Assembly (NCBI GenBank): GCA_963728445.1
Contig: CAVSJO010000001.1
Coordinates: 124,001 to 188,000, forward strand
Reading direction: 5' to 3'
DNA from: CAVSJO01 sp963728445
Lineage (GTDB): Bacteria; Gemmatimonadota; Gemmatimonadetes; Longimicrobiales; RSA9
DNA: 64,000 nt
How positions within the stretch are numbered: the stretch's first letter is position 1; every line of letters begins with the position of its first letter. The notes under the pieces were generated by a model. The model was not told the origin of the DNA and ran no database searches. It saw only the letters and a list, made by a program, of their open reading frames with translations. This document shows positions 8,246 to 16,750 of this stretch, piece by piece. Made by a program: the position numbers and the translations under genes.

Positions 8246-8287
8246 ATGAAGAGCGAAATCACCTGCTGCGACGGATGCGCGTCCTGA
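8246..8287 (+). CDS. 13-residue Cys-rich leader peptide upstream of the efflux regulator
   Basis: ATG 8246 follows AAGGAG at a spacing of four bases and encodes MKSEITCCDGCAS, with three Cys as CCxxC. Its TGA (8285-8287) lies 13 bases inside the response-regulator gene, which has no clear ribosome site of its own at ATG 8275. This is the arrangement of a translationally coupled leader. Metal or thiol sensing through the Cys cluster is an inference. Too short to be certain it is translated. Confidence 0.5.
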   Translation: MKSEITCCDGCAS

Positions 8288-8952
8288 TCGTCGAGGACGA
8301 CGCCGAGCTTGCGGACATCCTCTCACGGGGGCTCGAAGGCGAAGGGATCGAGACGGAGTCGGCCGCGACGTATGCAGAGGGCCGGCGCCGGGCGGTGCTC
8401 GGCAGCTACGACGTGATCATGCTGGACATCCTGCTTCCCGGCGGCAGCGGCCTCGACCTGTGCCGCTACATCCGTGAGCGGGACGTGCGGACGCCCGTGC
8501 TCATGCTCACGGCCCGGGACGCCGTGCCCGACCGCGTGGCGGGTCTCGAGAGCGGGGCCGACGACTACCTGACCAAGCCGTTCGACCTGCGGGAGCTTCT
8601 GGCCCGGATCCGTGCCCTGGCCCGGCGCCCTCCGGAGCTCGCGCCGGAGGTGTTCGAAGTCGACGACCTGACCGTCGACCTGCGCAGCCGGCGCGTCGAG
8701 CGGGCGGACGCGTCCATCCGGCTCACCGCCAAGGAGTGGGATCTGCTCGAGTTCTTCGTCCGGAATCACGACCGCGTGGTCGACCGAGCGGAGATCACGT
8801 CCTACGTCTGGGACGAGAACCACGACCCGTTCTCCAACGCCCTCGAGATGCTCGTCGCCCGACTGCGGCGGAAGATCGACGCGGAGGGTGCCGAGCCCCT
8901 GATCCACACGATCCGGGGCGCGGGGTACCGCTTCGGAGCGTCCTCGACATGA
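8275..8952 (+). CDS. OmpR/PhoB-family response regulator of the RND efflux operon
   Basis: 225 residues. The receiver has E7/D8/D9 as acidic pocket, phosphoacceptor D51 in IMLDILLPGG, and Lys in TKPFD. The C-terminal winged helix has LTAKEWDLLEFF and ends in TIRGAGYRF. It resembles QseB/TctD/CusR-like regulators. The start overlaps the leader peptide in another frame, and the stop overlaps the kinase start (ATGA). It probably activates its own operon through the GTTAGC repeat upstream. Confidence 0.93.
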   Translation: MRVLIVEDDAELADILSRGLEGEGIETESAATYAEGRRRAVLGSYDVIMLDILLPGGSGLDLCRYIRERDVRTPVLMLTARDAVPDRVAGLESGADDYLTKPFDLRELLARIRALARRPPELAPEVFEVDDLTVDLRSRRVERADASIRLTAKEWDLLEFFVRNHDRVVDRAEITSYVWDENHDPFSNALEMLVARLRRKIDAEGAEPLIHTIRGAGYRFGASST

Positions 8953-10214
8953 TCGAGGGCCTGCACCGACTGCGCGTTCGCCTGACCGCCTGGTACATCG
9001 GCGTCTTCGCAGTGCTGCTCCTCGGGTTCGGCGCCGCCCTTCTGTACGTCCTCGTCCGGGAGGCGTCGGGCCAGCTCGACCGATCGCTCCGGAAGGCGGC
9101 GGCGGCCAACGTCGACGCCGCGGAGATCCGCGCCCGGGAGGGCGCGCCGGGACCCGGGCAGGTCGACGCGCTGGACGAGCTCCACATCCCGGATCGGGCG
9201 CTCTACCTGTTCGACGGCAACGGCAACCTTCTGCACCCCGACACGGCCGCCGCGTGGATCCGGGGCATCGCCCGGGCGGCAGCGCGCACGGGCGAAACGC
9301 TCGTCGAGCAGGACCTGCCGGACGGTGCGACGGAGCGCGCCTTCGCCACGCCCGTGACCCTCACGCACGGTGAGCGCCGGATTGTGGTGGCCGGAGGCGA
9401 GGCGCTGGAGATCGAGTATCAGTATCCGGGCATGATGCTGGCATTCGGCGCCGCGGCCGCGGCGGCTCTGCTCCTGGCTGGCCTCGGCGGCTGGGTGCTG
9501 GCGCTCCGCTCCATCCGGCCCGTGGACGCGGCGTTCGGCCGCATGAGGCGCTTCATGGCCGACGCCGCCCACGAGCTGCGCACGCCGGTGGCCGTCGTCC
9601 GGGGTCACGCAGACGTCGCCCTCCGCGGCGAGAAGGCGCCGGACGAGTACGTGCAGTCGCTGCGGGCGATCCGCGCCGAGACGGAGCGTCTCGCCGGGAT
9701 CCTCGCCAACATCATGACCCTGGCGACGGCCGAGGCGGGCGCCTGGCCCGAGCGGCGCGAGTCGCTCTTCCTGGACGACCTGCTGCTGGACGCGGCGTCC
9801 TCGGCGCGCGTCCTGGCGGAAGAGCGGGAGCTGAGGCTGGACGTGGAGGAGCTGGACGAGATGCCCGTCCGGGGGGACCCGGACCTGCTCAGACAGATGA
9901 TCATGATCCTGATCGACAACGCCATGAAGTTCACGCCCACCGGCGGCGGCATCCGACTCCGGGCGCGGCGCCGGAACGGAACCGGGTACGTGGAGGTGGA
10001 GGACGACGGCCCGGGGATCGGCGAGGAGGCGCTCGCCCACGTCTTCGAGCGCTTCTACCGCGGCGATCCCGCCCGGGGCCGCTCCACGGGCGCCGGGCTT
10101 GGATTGCCCATCGCCCGCTGGATCGCCGAGAGCCACGGCGGCACCGTGGAGCTCGCGCGGGCGCCGACCGGCGGCACGCTCGCCACCGTCGCCCTGCCGC
10201 TGGAGGCGTCGTGA
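8949..10214 (+). CDS. sensor histidine kinase of the RND efflux operon
   Basis: 421 residues. TM1 near residues 13-35, a short periplasmic region of about 120 residues, TM2 near 160-182, then almost at once HisKA with acceptor H208 (AAHELRTP), and HATPase_c with ILIDNAMKF, DDGPGIG and STGAGLGLPIA. A full HAMP domain is not apparent. The periplasmic part is too short to name a ligand. Overlaps its neighbours by ATGA and GTGA. Confidence 0.92.
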   Translation: MIEGLHRLRVRLTAWYIGVFAVLLLGFGAALLYVLVREASGQLDRSLRKAAAANVDAAEIRAREGAPGPGQVDALDELHIPDRALYLFDGNGNLLHPDTAAAWIRGIARAAARTGETLVEQDLPDGATERAFATPVTLTHGERRIVVAGGEALEIEYQYPGMMLAFGAAAAAALLLAGLGGWVLALRSIRPVDAAFGRMRRFMADAAHELRTPVAVVRGHADVALRGEKAPDEYVQSLRAIRAETERLAGILANIMTLATAEAGAWPERRESLFLDDLLLDAASSARVLAEERELRLDVEELDEMPVRGDPDLLRQMIMILIDNAMKFTPTGGGIRLRARRRNGTGYVEVEDDGPGIGEEALAHVFERFYRGDPARGRSTGAGLGLPIARWIAESHGGTVELARAPTGGTLATVALPLEAS

Positions 10215-11515
10215 GGGTGCGGACGCGAGGGGCGGCGCGACCGGTGATCCGAGCGGTCGCCCGACGGGCGCTGCCGGCCACACTGCTGCTGGGCGGCCTC
10301 GCGGTGGCGGGGCCCGTAGCCGCGCAGCGTCCGGTCACGCTGGAGGAGGCGCTGCGCGCGGCGCTGGCGACGTCGCCCCGACTCGACGTCGCCAGAGCCG
10401 ACTCCAGCGCCGCGCGGGCGCAGGTCCGAATCGCGACCGCGTTCCCCAACCCCGACCTCGCTCTCGACTACAGCAAGTCGGTGCCGCAGTACCACGCGGT
10501 GCTGGAGGAGGCCATCGACTACCCGTGGCTGCGCGGCCCCCGCATCCGCGCCGCCCGGGCGGGCGCCCGCGCGGCATCGCTGCGGGCCGACCTCGAGCGG
10601 GCGCTCGTGCGCTTCGATGTGGCCCGGGCGTACGCCGTGGCCGCCGCCGCGCGCCGGGTCGCCGCCCTTTCCGGACAGGGCGCGGCCGACGGCGAAGAGC
10701 TCGTGCGCGTGACCTCGGCCCGGCGGGATGCCGGCGACGCCAGCGACCTCGACGTCGACCTCGCCCGCGTCAACGCGGCCCAACTCCGATCCGCGTTCCT
10801 GTCGGACTCCCTGCAGGCGGTCGGGTCGGCGCTCCGGCTCCAGAGCCTCATGGGCCTGTCCGTCGACTCGGTGGCCGTGGCGGCGGTGGACACCCTGCCT
10901 GCCAGCATAAACGGCGTCCTCGGCGTGCCGGGCGCGGCCGCCGCCGCATCGGCCGCCGCGTCGCCCGCGTCACGCGTCCCGGCGGGCGGGCTGGCCGTGG
11001 CGGCGGGGGAGGCGGAGCGCGCCGCCGCGGCGGGCCGGCTGACGGAGGCGCGAAGGGCGCGACTGCCGCTGCCGGCCCTGCGCGCGGGGTTCGAGATGGG
11101 CGACCCGAGCGGCGGCGAGCCGGGCATCCTGCCCACGTTCGGGGTGAGCGTTCCGATCCCGCTCTTCAACCGCGGCGGCGGGGAAGTGGACGCGGCGAAG
11201 GCGGAGGCGGCCCGGGCGGACGCGTCCCTGGCGCGGGCCAGGCGGGACGCCGCGTTGGCGATCTCGCAGGCGCGTCACGAGCAGTCGCTGGCTGCTGCGA
11301 GGCTGGAGGAGGACCGAGCGGCGCTGGTGAGCGCCCGCCGCGTCGCGCGACTGTCGCTGTCTGCGTACCGGGAGGGCGCCTATCCGCTGGCGAGCGTGCT
11401 GGAGGCCCAGCGCAGCGCGCGGGAGGCGGAGCGACAGGTGCTGGACGACGTCGCCGCGCTGAGCACCGCGAACGCGGCGCTCGCCCTGGCCCGACTCGGC
11501 GGGGTGATGCCGTGA
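10211..11515 (+). CDS. TolC/CusC-family outer-membrane efflux protein
   Basis: 434 residues, GTG start overlapping the kinase stop. A signal peptide (ATLLLGGLAVAGPVAAQ) is followed by two repeats of the outer-membrane efflux fold, starting VTLEEALRAAL and with long Ala/Arg/Glu-rich helices that form the periplasmic tunnel; the late YREGAYPLASVLEAQR segment is typical. It forms the outer channel for the adaptor and permease encoded next. Confidence 0.9.
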   Translation: MRVRTRGAARPVIRAVARRALPATLLLGGLAVAGPVAAQRPVTLEEALRAALATSPRLDVARADSSAARAQVRIATAFPNPDLALDYSKSVPQYHAVLEEAIDYPWLRGPRIRAARAGARAASLRADLERALVRFDVARAYAVAAAARRVAALSGQGAADGEELVRVTSARRDAGDASDLDVDLARVNAAQLRSAFLSDSLQAVGSALRLQSLMGLSVDSVAVAAVDTLPASINGVLGVPGAAAAASAAASPASRVPAGGLAVAAGEAERAAAAGRLTEARRARLPLPALRAGFEMGDPSGGEPGILPTFGVSVPIPLFNRGGGEVDAAKAEAARADASLARARRDAALAISQARHEQSLAAARLEEDRAALVSARRVARLSLSAYREGAYPLASVLEAQRSAREAERQVLDDVAALSTANAALALARLGGVMP

Positions 11516-12699
11516 GCGGGCGAGGGCCGCGAGCATCGGGAACCACGGACTTCGGAGACGAACGGGTGAGCGAACCGAGCAGAGAGGGGTGGCTCGACCG
11601 GGCGCGGCGACACCGCGTCTGGATCGTGGCTGGGGTCGTGGTGCTGGCTCTGGCGATCTGGCTTGTCGTCCGGGGGGGCGGAGGAGGCGAGGCGGGCGGG
11701 GGGGAGACGCCGGTGGTGCAGGCGAGCACCGCGGCCGCCGTGATCGAGGACTTCCCCGTCACCGTCGCGGCGCTGGGCACCGTCGTTCCCGGGCCCGGCG
11801 CCGAGGCCCGGCCGTCGGCGCCCGCGGCGACTCGCGTGACTCGGGTGCTCGTCGCGGAGGGCGACGCCGTAACCGCCGGTCAGCCGCTGATCGCGCTGGA
11901 CGCGTCCGTGTTCTCGGCGCAGCTCGACCAGGCACGGGCCGCCGTCACGTCTGCCGAGCAGGCCCGGGACCGGGCGCAGCGCCTGGTGGACCAGGGGATC
12001 TCGCCCCGCAAGGAGCTGGAGTCGGCCCAATCGGACCTGGCCCGGGCTCGCGCCGCCATGGCGGAGGCCCGCCGGAACAGCGCGATGGCCACGGTGCGCT
12101 CGCCCATCGCCGGGATCGTCACGGCGGTTGACGTCGCCATCGGCCAGCCCGTTGACAGCAACCAGCCGCTGGTCGACATCGTGAACTCCGCGGGACTCAG
12201 CATCGATTTCCGCGTCTCGCCGGAAGACGCCGCGCGCATCGCTCGTGGCGCCGACGTGTCCCTGTCGAGCGTCGGGTCGAGCGTCGGTCCGGAGCAGACC
12301 GCCGCCCTCGGCCACGGTACGGTCGCGGGAGTGAGCGCCGCGGTGGACCCCGCGACGGCGAGCGTGCAGGTGCGCGTCGTCGCAACGTCGCCGACGCGAC
12401 GGCTGCGGGCGGGCGAATCCGTGGCTGGCCGCATCACGGTGGACGTGCACCACGACGCCGTGGTCGTTCCGGCCGCGGCCCTCGTTCCGGGTGACGAGGG
12501 CGTGCACGTCTTCGTGGTGGACGCGCAGGGCATCGCACACGAGACGCCCGTCGAGGTCGGCGGCCGCTCCGACGCGGCCGTGGAGATCGTGTCGGGCCTG
12601 AAGGGCGGTGAGCGGGTGGTCACGGACGGCGCGTACGGCGTGAGCGACGGCGCACGCGTGGAGGTCCCTGCCGATTCCTCTGCGGGGTCGGAGACGTGA
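11512..12699 (+). CDS. RND efflux periplasmic adaptor (HlyD/MFP family)
   Basis: 395 residues from GTG 11512, which overlaps the TolC stop as GTGA. GTG 11566, with GGAG upstream, is an alternative and drops 18 residues. One N-terminal membrane anchor (IVAGVVVLALAIWLVV), a lipoyl/barrel-sandwich half-motif (TRVLVAEGDAVTAGQPLIALD), a coiled-coil hairpin (about 110-170), the second lipoyl half (MATVRSPIAGIVTAVDVAIGQ), then beta-barrel and membrane-proximal domains. Bridges the permease and TolC-type channel. Confidence 0.92.
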   Translation: MSGRGPRASGTTDFGDERVSEPSREGWLDRARRHRVWIVAGVVVLALAIWLVVRGGGGGEAGGGETPVVQASTAAAVIEDFPVTVAALGTVVPGPGAEARPSAPAATRVTRVLVAEGDAVTAGQPLIALDASVFSAQLDQARAAVTSAEQARDRAQRLVDQGISPRKELESAQSDLARARAAMAEARRNSAMATVRSPIAGIVTAVDVAIGQPVDSNQPLVDIVNSAGLSIDFRVSPEDAARIARGADVSLSSVGSSVGPEQTAALGHGTVAGVSAAVDPATASVQVRVVATSPTRRLRAGESVAGRITVDVHHDAVVVPAAALVPGDEGVHVFVVDAQGIAHETPVEVGGRSDAAVEIVSGLKGGERVVTDGAYGVSDGARVEVPADSSAGSET

Positions 12700-15600
12700 G
12701 CTTCTTCGACGGACTCGTACGGCAGCGACGCTTCGTTTACCTGGTCGTCGCGCTGCTCACGGGCGCGGGCGTCGCCGCGGCGCTGCGCCTGCCGTCCTCG
12801 ATCTATCCGGAACTGAATTTTCCGCGCATCACGATCGTGGCGCAGGGCACCTCGCTGAGCGCGCGGCAGCAGATGTTCAGCGTGACGCGGCCGCTGGAGG
12901 AGGCGGTTTCCGTGGTGCCGGGGGTGCAGCGGGTGCGCTCCCGCTCGATCCGCGGCGGCAGCGAGGTCTCGCTCTACTTCGCGCCGGGTACGGACATGGT
13001 CGTGGCGCTCCAGCTCACGGAGTCGCGCGTCAACCAGACGCGAGGCGACCTCCCCGACGGGCTCAGCATCGAGACGGAGCGCATGCTGCCGTCCCTCTTC
13101 CCGATCATCACCTACAACGTCATGGGCGCGGACCCGGGCGCCCTCTACGACATCGCACGCTACCGCATCCGGCCCGCGCTGGCGGGGATCCCGGGCGTCG
13201 GGCGGGTCGACATCCAGGGCATGGACCTGCGGGAGTACGAGGTCGTCGCGGACCCGGCGCGCCTGGCTGGCGCCGGGCTCAGCTACGGCGACCTCGCGAC
13301 GGCCATCGACGACGCACTGGGCGTCCAGGCCGTCGGCCGCGCCGACCGCGACTACCAGCAGTACCTCGTGCTGCAGGACCGGGAGGCGCATTCCGCGGAG
13401 GACATCGGCGCCGTCGTGGTGAAGGGCGGCCTGCACGTGCGCGATCTGGCAGAGGTCCGCCTCGGCAGTGAGGAGCGCACGCGCCTGATCCGCGGCAACG
13501 GCCGGCCGGCGGCGCTCATCAACATCTCGCGGCAGGCGGGGGGCAACACCCTCGACGTCGCGGACAGCGTCGCGTCCACCATCGACCACCTGCGCGCGTC
13601 CCTGCCCAGGGGCGTGACGGTCCAGGCCGTCTACGACCAGGCGGCGCTGGTGCGCGAGGCCGTGAAGTCGGTGCGGGACGCGATGATCATCGGCGCGATC
13701 CTCGCCGTCGTCGTGCTGCTCGCCTTCCTCCGGGACGGCCGCATCACCGCGATCAGCGCCCTGTCCATCCCGCTGACCATGGCCATCACCGTGTTCGGCA
13801 TGAAGCTCATGGGTCGCTCGTTCAACCTCATGAGCCTCGGCGGCATGGCAATCGCCATCGGGCTGGTCATCGACGACGCCGTCGTGGTGACGGAGAACAT
13901 CGCGCGTCACCTGGCGATGCGGGAGGAGCGACGTCCGGCGATCCGGGAGGCCGTCGCCGAGCTCGTCTGGCCGGTCACGACGTCGACGCTGACGACGGTC
14001 GTCGTGTTCCTGCCGCTCGTGCTGCTGCACGGGGTCGTGGGCCAGTTCTTCGCCGCGCTGTCCATCACGCTCGCCGTCGCGGTGCTCGTCTCCCTGGGCC
14101 TGGCCATGCTGCTCGTCCCGCTCATGGCCGACCAGTTCGTGAGGCTCGAGGACGCGGACATCGCCGAGGACGTGGAGCCGGGCGACGACGCCCCGCAGCT
14201 CACCGGCCGCGGTCCGATCCGCCGGCGGCTGCACCGTCTGTCGGTGCGTATCGGCAGCGGGATCGAGCGGCTGACGGACGCATACTCTCGCGGGCTGGAC
14301 CACGTGCTGCGGCACCCCGGGCGCCTCGCCGTCGTGGCCGTCCTGCTCGTCGTCGCCGGCTACTTCGTCCAGCGCTTCGTGGGCACCGGCTTCCTGCCGT
14401 CCATGGACGAGGGCGCCTTCGTCTTCGACTACCTGACGCCCACGGGCACGTCCCTCGCCGAGACCGACCGCCAGCTCCACATCGTCGAGCGGATCATGAT
14501 GGCCACGCCCGAGATCACGGGCACGTCGCGCCGCACGGGCGCGGAGATGGGCATGTTCGCCACCGAACAGAACAGCGGAGACATCATCGCGCGGCTCGAG
14601 CCGGAGAGCCAGCGGTCCCGGGACATCTACCAGGTGATGAACGAGGTGCGGACGAAGGCGGAGCGGGCCGTGCCACGCATGGAATTCGAGTTCACGCAGG
14701 TGCTCTCAGACCTCATCAATGACCTCGCCGGCGCACCGGAACCCATCGAGATCAAGCTCTTCGGGGACCAGCTCGCCGCGCTTCAGTCGTACGCCGAGGA
14801 GCTCTCGCCGAAGCTGGAGGCCGTCGACGGACTGGTCGACCTGTACAACGGTGTGCCGGACCCGGCACCGGAGCTGCTGCTGAACGTGGATCCCGCCGCG
14901 GCCGAGCGGATCGGGCTCTCCCCGCAGGAGGTGGCGGCGCAGGCGAACGCGGCGCTTCTGGGACAGGAGGCGGGCCAGGTCCGGAGCGACGAGCGGACCG
15001 TCGGTATCCGCGTGCGCGCGCCGGACGCGGTGCGCTACGACCCCTACCGCATCGGTGCGCTGCCCATCGAGGGCGCAAGCGGGGCGACGACGCCCCTCGG
15101 CGCACTCGCCACGTTCCGGGACACGTCGTCCGCCGCCGAGCTCGAGCGGGAGAACCAGCGCCAGATGATCGCCGTGACCGCCGGCGTGGAGGGCCGCTCC
15201 CTGGGCGGGGTGATGGGGGACGTGCAGCAGGTCCTCGCCGCGACCCCGCCGCCGTCGGGCATTCGAGTCGAAATCGGAGGCCAGTACCAGGGCCAGCAGG
15301 AGGCATTCGGCAGCCTCATCCTGGTGCTCGGGCTGGCGGCGCTCTCCGTCGTCGCCGTCATGCTGATCCAGTTCCAGTCGTTCGTGGAGCCCCTGGTCAT
15401 CCTGCTCGCCGCACCCCTGTCCTTCGTGGGCGGCGTCGCACTCCTGTGGGTCACCAACACCGAGCTGAACGTCTCGTCCTTCATGGGCATGATCCTGCTC
15501 GTCGGACTGATCGTGAAGAACGGGATCATCCTGCTGGACTTCACGCGCCACCGCATGCGCTACGACGACGAGACGCTGGGCGCGGCCGTGCGCGAAGCCG

Positions 15601-15812
15601 CACGCGTGCGCCTGCGCCCCATCCTCATGACGACGCTGTGCACCCTTTTCGGCCTGCTGCCCCTCGCCCTCGGACTGGGCGCCGGATCCGAGCTCCAGCG
15701 ACCCCTGGCGCTCGCCGTGATCGGCGGCCTCGCCCTCTCCACGCCCATCACCCTGTTCCTGGTGCCCACGTTCATCGTGGCGATCCGCGGCCCCGACTCG
15801 CGCTGGAAGTAA
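12696..15812 (+). CDS. RND-family inner-membrane efflux permease
   Basis: 1038 residues, GTG start overlapping the adaptor stop. Twelve-helix RND layout: TM1 at the N-terminus, a large periplasmic loop, the TM2-6 block, a second loop and the TM8-12 block. The TM4 motif is AIGLVIDDAVVVTEN with an acidic pair D393/D394, the proton-relay arrangement of drug (HAE) pumps; heavy-metal CusA/CzcA proteins usually carry a single acidic residue there. That makes drugs, lipids or other organics more likely than metal, though this is an inference. Last gene of the operon; a hairpin repeat follows. Confidence 0.93.
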   Translation: MSFFDGLVRQRRFVYLVVALLTGAGVAAALRLPSSIYPELNFPRITIVAQGTSLSARQQMFSVTRPLEEAVSVVPGVQRVRSRSIRGGSEVSLYFAPGTDMVVALQLTESRVNQTRGDLPDGLSIETERMLPSLFPIITYNVMGADPGALYDIARYRIRPALAGIPGVGRVDIQGMDLREYEVVADPARLAGAGLSYGDLATAIDDALGVQAVGRADRDYQQYLVLQDREAHSAEDIGAVVVKGGLHVRDLAEVRLGSEERTRLIRGNGRPAALINISRQAGGNTLDVADSVASTIDHLRASLPRGVTVQAVYDQAALVREAVKSVRDAMIIGAILAVVVLLAFLRDGRITAISALSIPLTMAITVFGMKLMGRSFNLMSLGGMAIAIGLVIDDAVVVTENIARHLAMREERRPAIREAVAELVWPVTTSTLTTVVVFLPLVLLHGVVGQFFAALSITLAVAVLVSLGLAMLLVPLMADQFVRLEDADIAEDVEPGDDAPQLTGRGPIRRRLHRLSVRIGSGIERLTDAYSRGLDHVLRHPGRLAVVAVLLVVAGYFVQRFVGTGFLPSMDEGAFVFDYLTPTGTSLAETDRQLHIVERIMMATPEITGTSRRTGAEMGMFATEQNSGDIIARLEPESQRSRDIYQVMNEVRTKAERAVPRMEFEFTQVLSDLINDLAGAPEPIEIKLFGDQLAALQSYAEELSPKLEAVDGLVDLYNGVPDPAPELLLNVDPAAAERIGLSPQEVAAQANAALLGQEAGQVRSDERTVGIRVRAPDAVRYDPYRIGALPIEGASGATTPLGALATFRDTSSAAELERENQRQMIAVTAGVEGRSLGGVMGDVQQVLAATPPPSGIRVEIGGQYQGQQEAFGSLILVLGLAALSVVAVMLIQFQSFVEPLVILLAAPLSFVGGVALLWVTNTELNVSSFMGMILLVGLIVKNGIILLDFTRHRMRYDDETLGAAVREAARVRLRPILMTTLCTLFGLLPLALGLGAGSELQRPLALAVIGGLALSTPITLFLVPTFIVAIRGPDSRWK

Positions 15813-15827
15813 GGGCGCGGCGCGCCA

Positions 15828-15937
15828 GCGCCCGCGCCCCCCTCGAAGCGGGCGCAACGCGCCCGCGCCCCCCTCGAAGCGGGCGCAACGCGCCCGCGCC
15901 CCCCTCGAAGCGGGCGCACCCGCGCCCGCGCCCCCCT
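15828..15937. repeat. 31-base tandem repeat (three copies plus part) forming three GC hairpins
   Basis: Copies start at 15828, 15859 and 15890, with a partial one at 15921. Each unit can fold as GCGGGCGC/GCGCCCGC (8-base perfect stem) over a 3-4 base loop, at 15848-15866, 15879-15897 and 15910-15929. It lies between the convergent permease and DUF4242 genes, so a two-way terminator or a REP-like element is likely. No U-tract. Confidence 0.8.
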
Positions 15938-15963
15938 GCGCGCCGGAACGGCGCGCCCCCCGC

Positions 15964-16215
15964 CTACATCCCTTCCTGCACCTCGATGACGTCGTCCGCC
16001 ACGAGCCCGTGCGCTTCCTTGTGGACCCGCGCCGCGGCTTCGGCACTCGGCGCACGCACGAGGCAGAACACGTCGCCCGTCTTGTCGTTGTACCAGTACT
16101 TCAGATACTCCACTTCGTGGTCACTCTGGACCTCGAGATCCTTCTTGTGGGCGTCCTCGACGGCCTCACGGGTGAGCCCGTCGATGTGTCGATGGATGTC
16201 CATGTACAGCGGCAT
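15964..16215 (-). CDS. DUF4242-family small protein
   Basis: 83 residues with a strong GGAGGA ribosome site before ATG 16215. It begins MPLYMDIHRHIDGLTREAV and continues with YLKYWYNDKTGDVFCLVRAPSAEAAARVHKEAHG, the pattern of DUF4242 proteins, small ferredoxin-like alpha/beta barrels; the family includes a nickel-binding Streptomyces protein (SCO4226). The His residues (HRH, and H in KEAHG) are candidate metal ligands. Cytoplasmic. Monocistronic, converging on the RND operon. Confidence 0.8.
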   Translation of the reverse strand: MPLYMDIHRHIDGLTREAVEDAHKKDLEVQSDHEVEYLKYWYNDKTGDVFCLVRAPSAEAAARVHKEAHGLVADDVIEVQEGM

Positions 16216-16750
16216 GCGAGCCTCCTCCGGGGGGTGAGCTGATGCTGTGAACGGTCCAAGATATTCCGACAGTGCCTCGCCATCCACGGTTTCGGTTGAC
16301 GACCGAAGATCGCCAACGGGGGGGACGCCGGCCGGCGGCCCTGTCCCAGAGGTCGGTCGTCGAAGGGGCGCGTGGCCGAGTGAAATCGGGAAGTGAGGGC
16401 ACGCTTCGATCGCCGATTCCCGATTGATCCCGGAATTCGAATGCAATCGGACATCGGGCCAAGCAGCGCCGGATCTCGGTGGCCGATTCGTCTCGATATC
16501 CGGATGAAATCGGGATCGGGCGACGTCGCACCCCGTTGATTGTCCACTCTCGACCGCCCGACGCGACGCCTCCTGTCGCCGGAGAGCGGCCGACGCCGCC
16601 GCGGCAGTCGGCGACCGCCGCGGCAGTGGTCGGCGACTGCCGCGCCCGGCAACGGTCCGCCGCCCGGCAGCGTCAAATCCATCTGGCCGTTGCACCCGGG
16701 CGCGCCCACATTTGTGCGTCCGGTGGTCCCGTCCCCATTTCGGAGATTCG
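16216..16750. other. 535-base intergenic region between divergent genes
   Basis: No convincing gene on either strand. Contents: two copies of TGAAATCGGGA (16381-16391, 16505-16515); one copy of the recurring palindrome core (16518-16529); and, closer to the protease gene, a GCCGCCGCGGCAGT tandem with a perfect inverted repeat of GCGGCAGTCG (16601-16610) and CGACTGCCGC (16634-16643) that could fold as a hairpin in the protease 5' UTR. Promoters for both flanking genes must lie here, but none is obvious. Confidence 0.5.

Noticed and set aside
11880..14480. An 866-codon minus-strand frame opposite the adaptor and permease genes
   Set aside because: Antisense shadow with His/Arg/Asp-rich low-complexity content and no domain.
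12696..15812. Calling the RND system a CusA/CzcA heavy-metal pump
   Set aside because: The TM4 motif has the acidic pair typical of drug-type RND pumps, and no Met ladder or metal-binding neighbour supports metal export.
15828..15937. Possible CRISPR array
   Set aside because: The 31-base repeats are directly adjacent with no spacers, and no cas genes are present.
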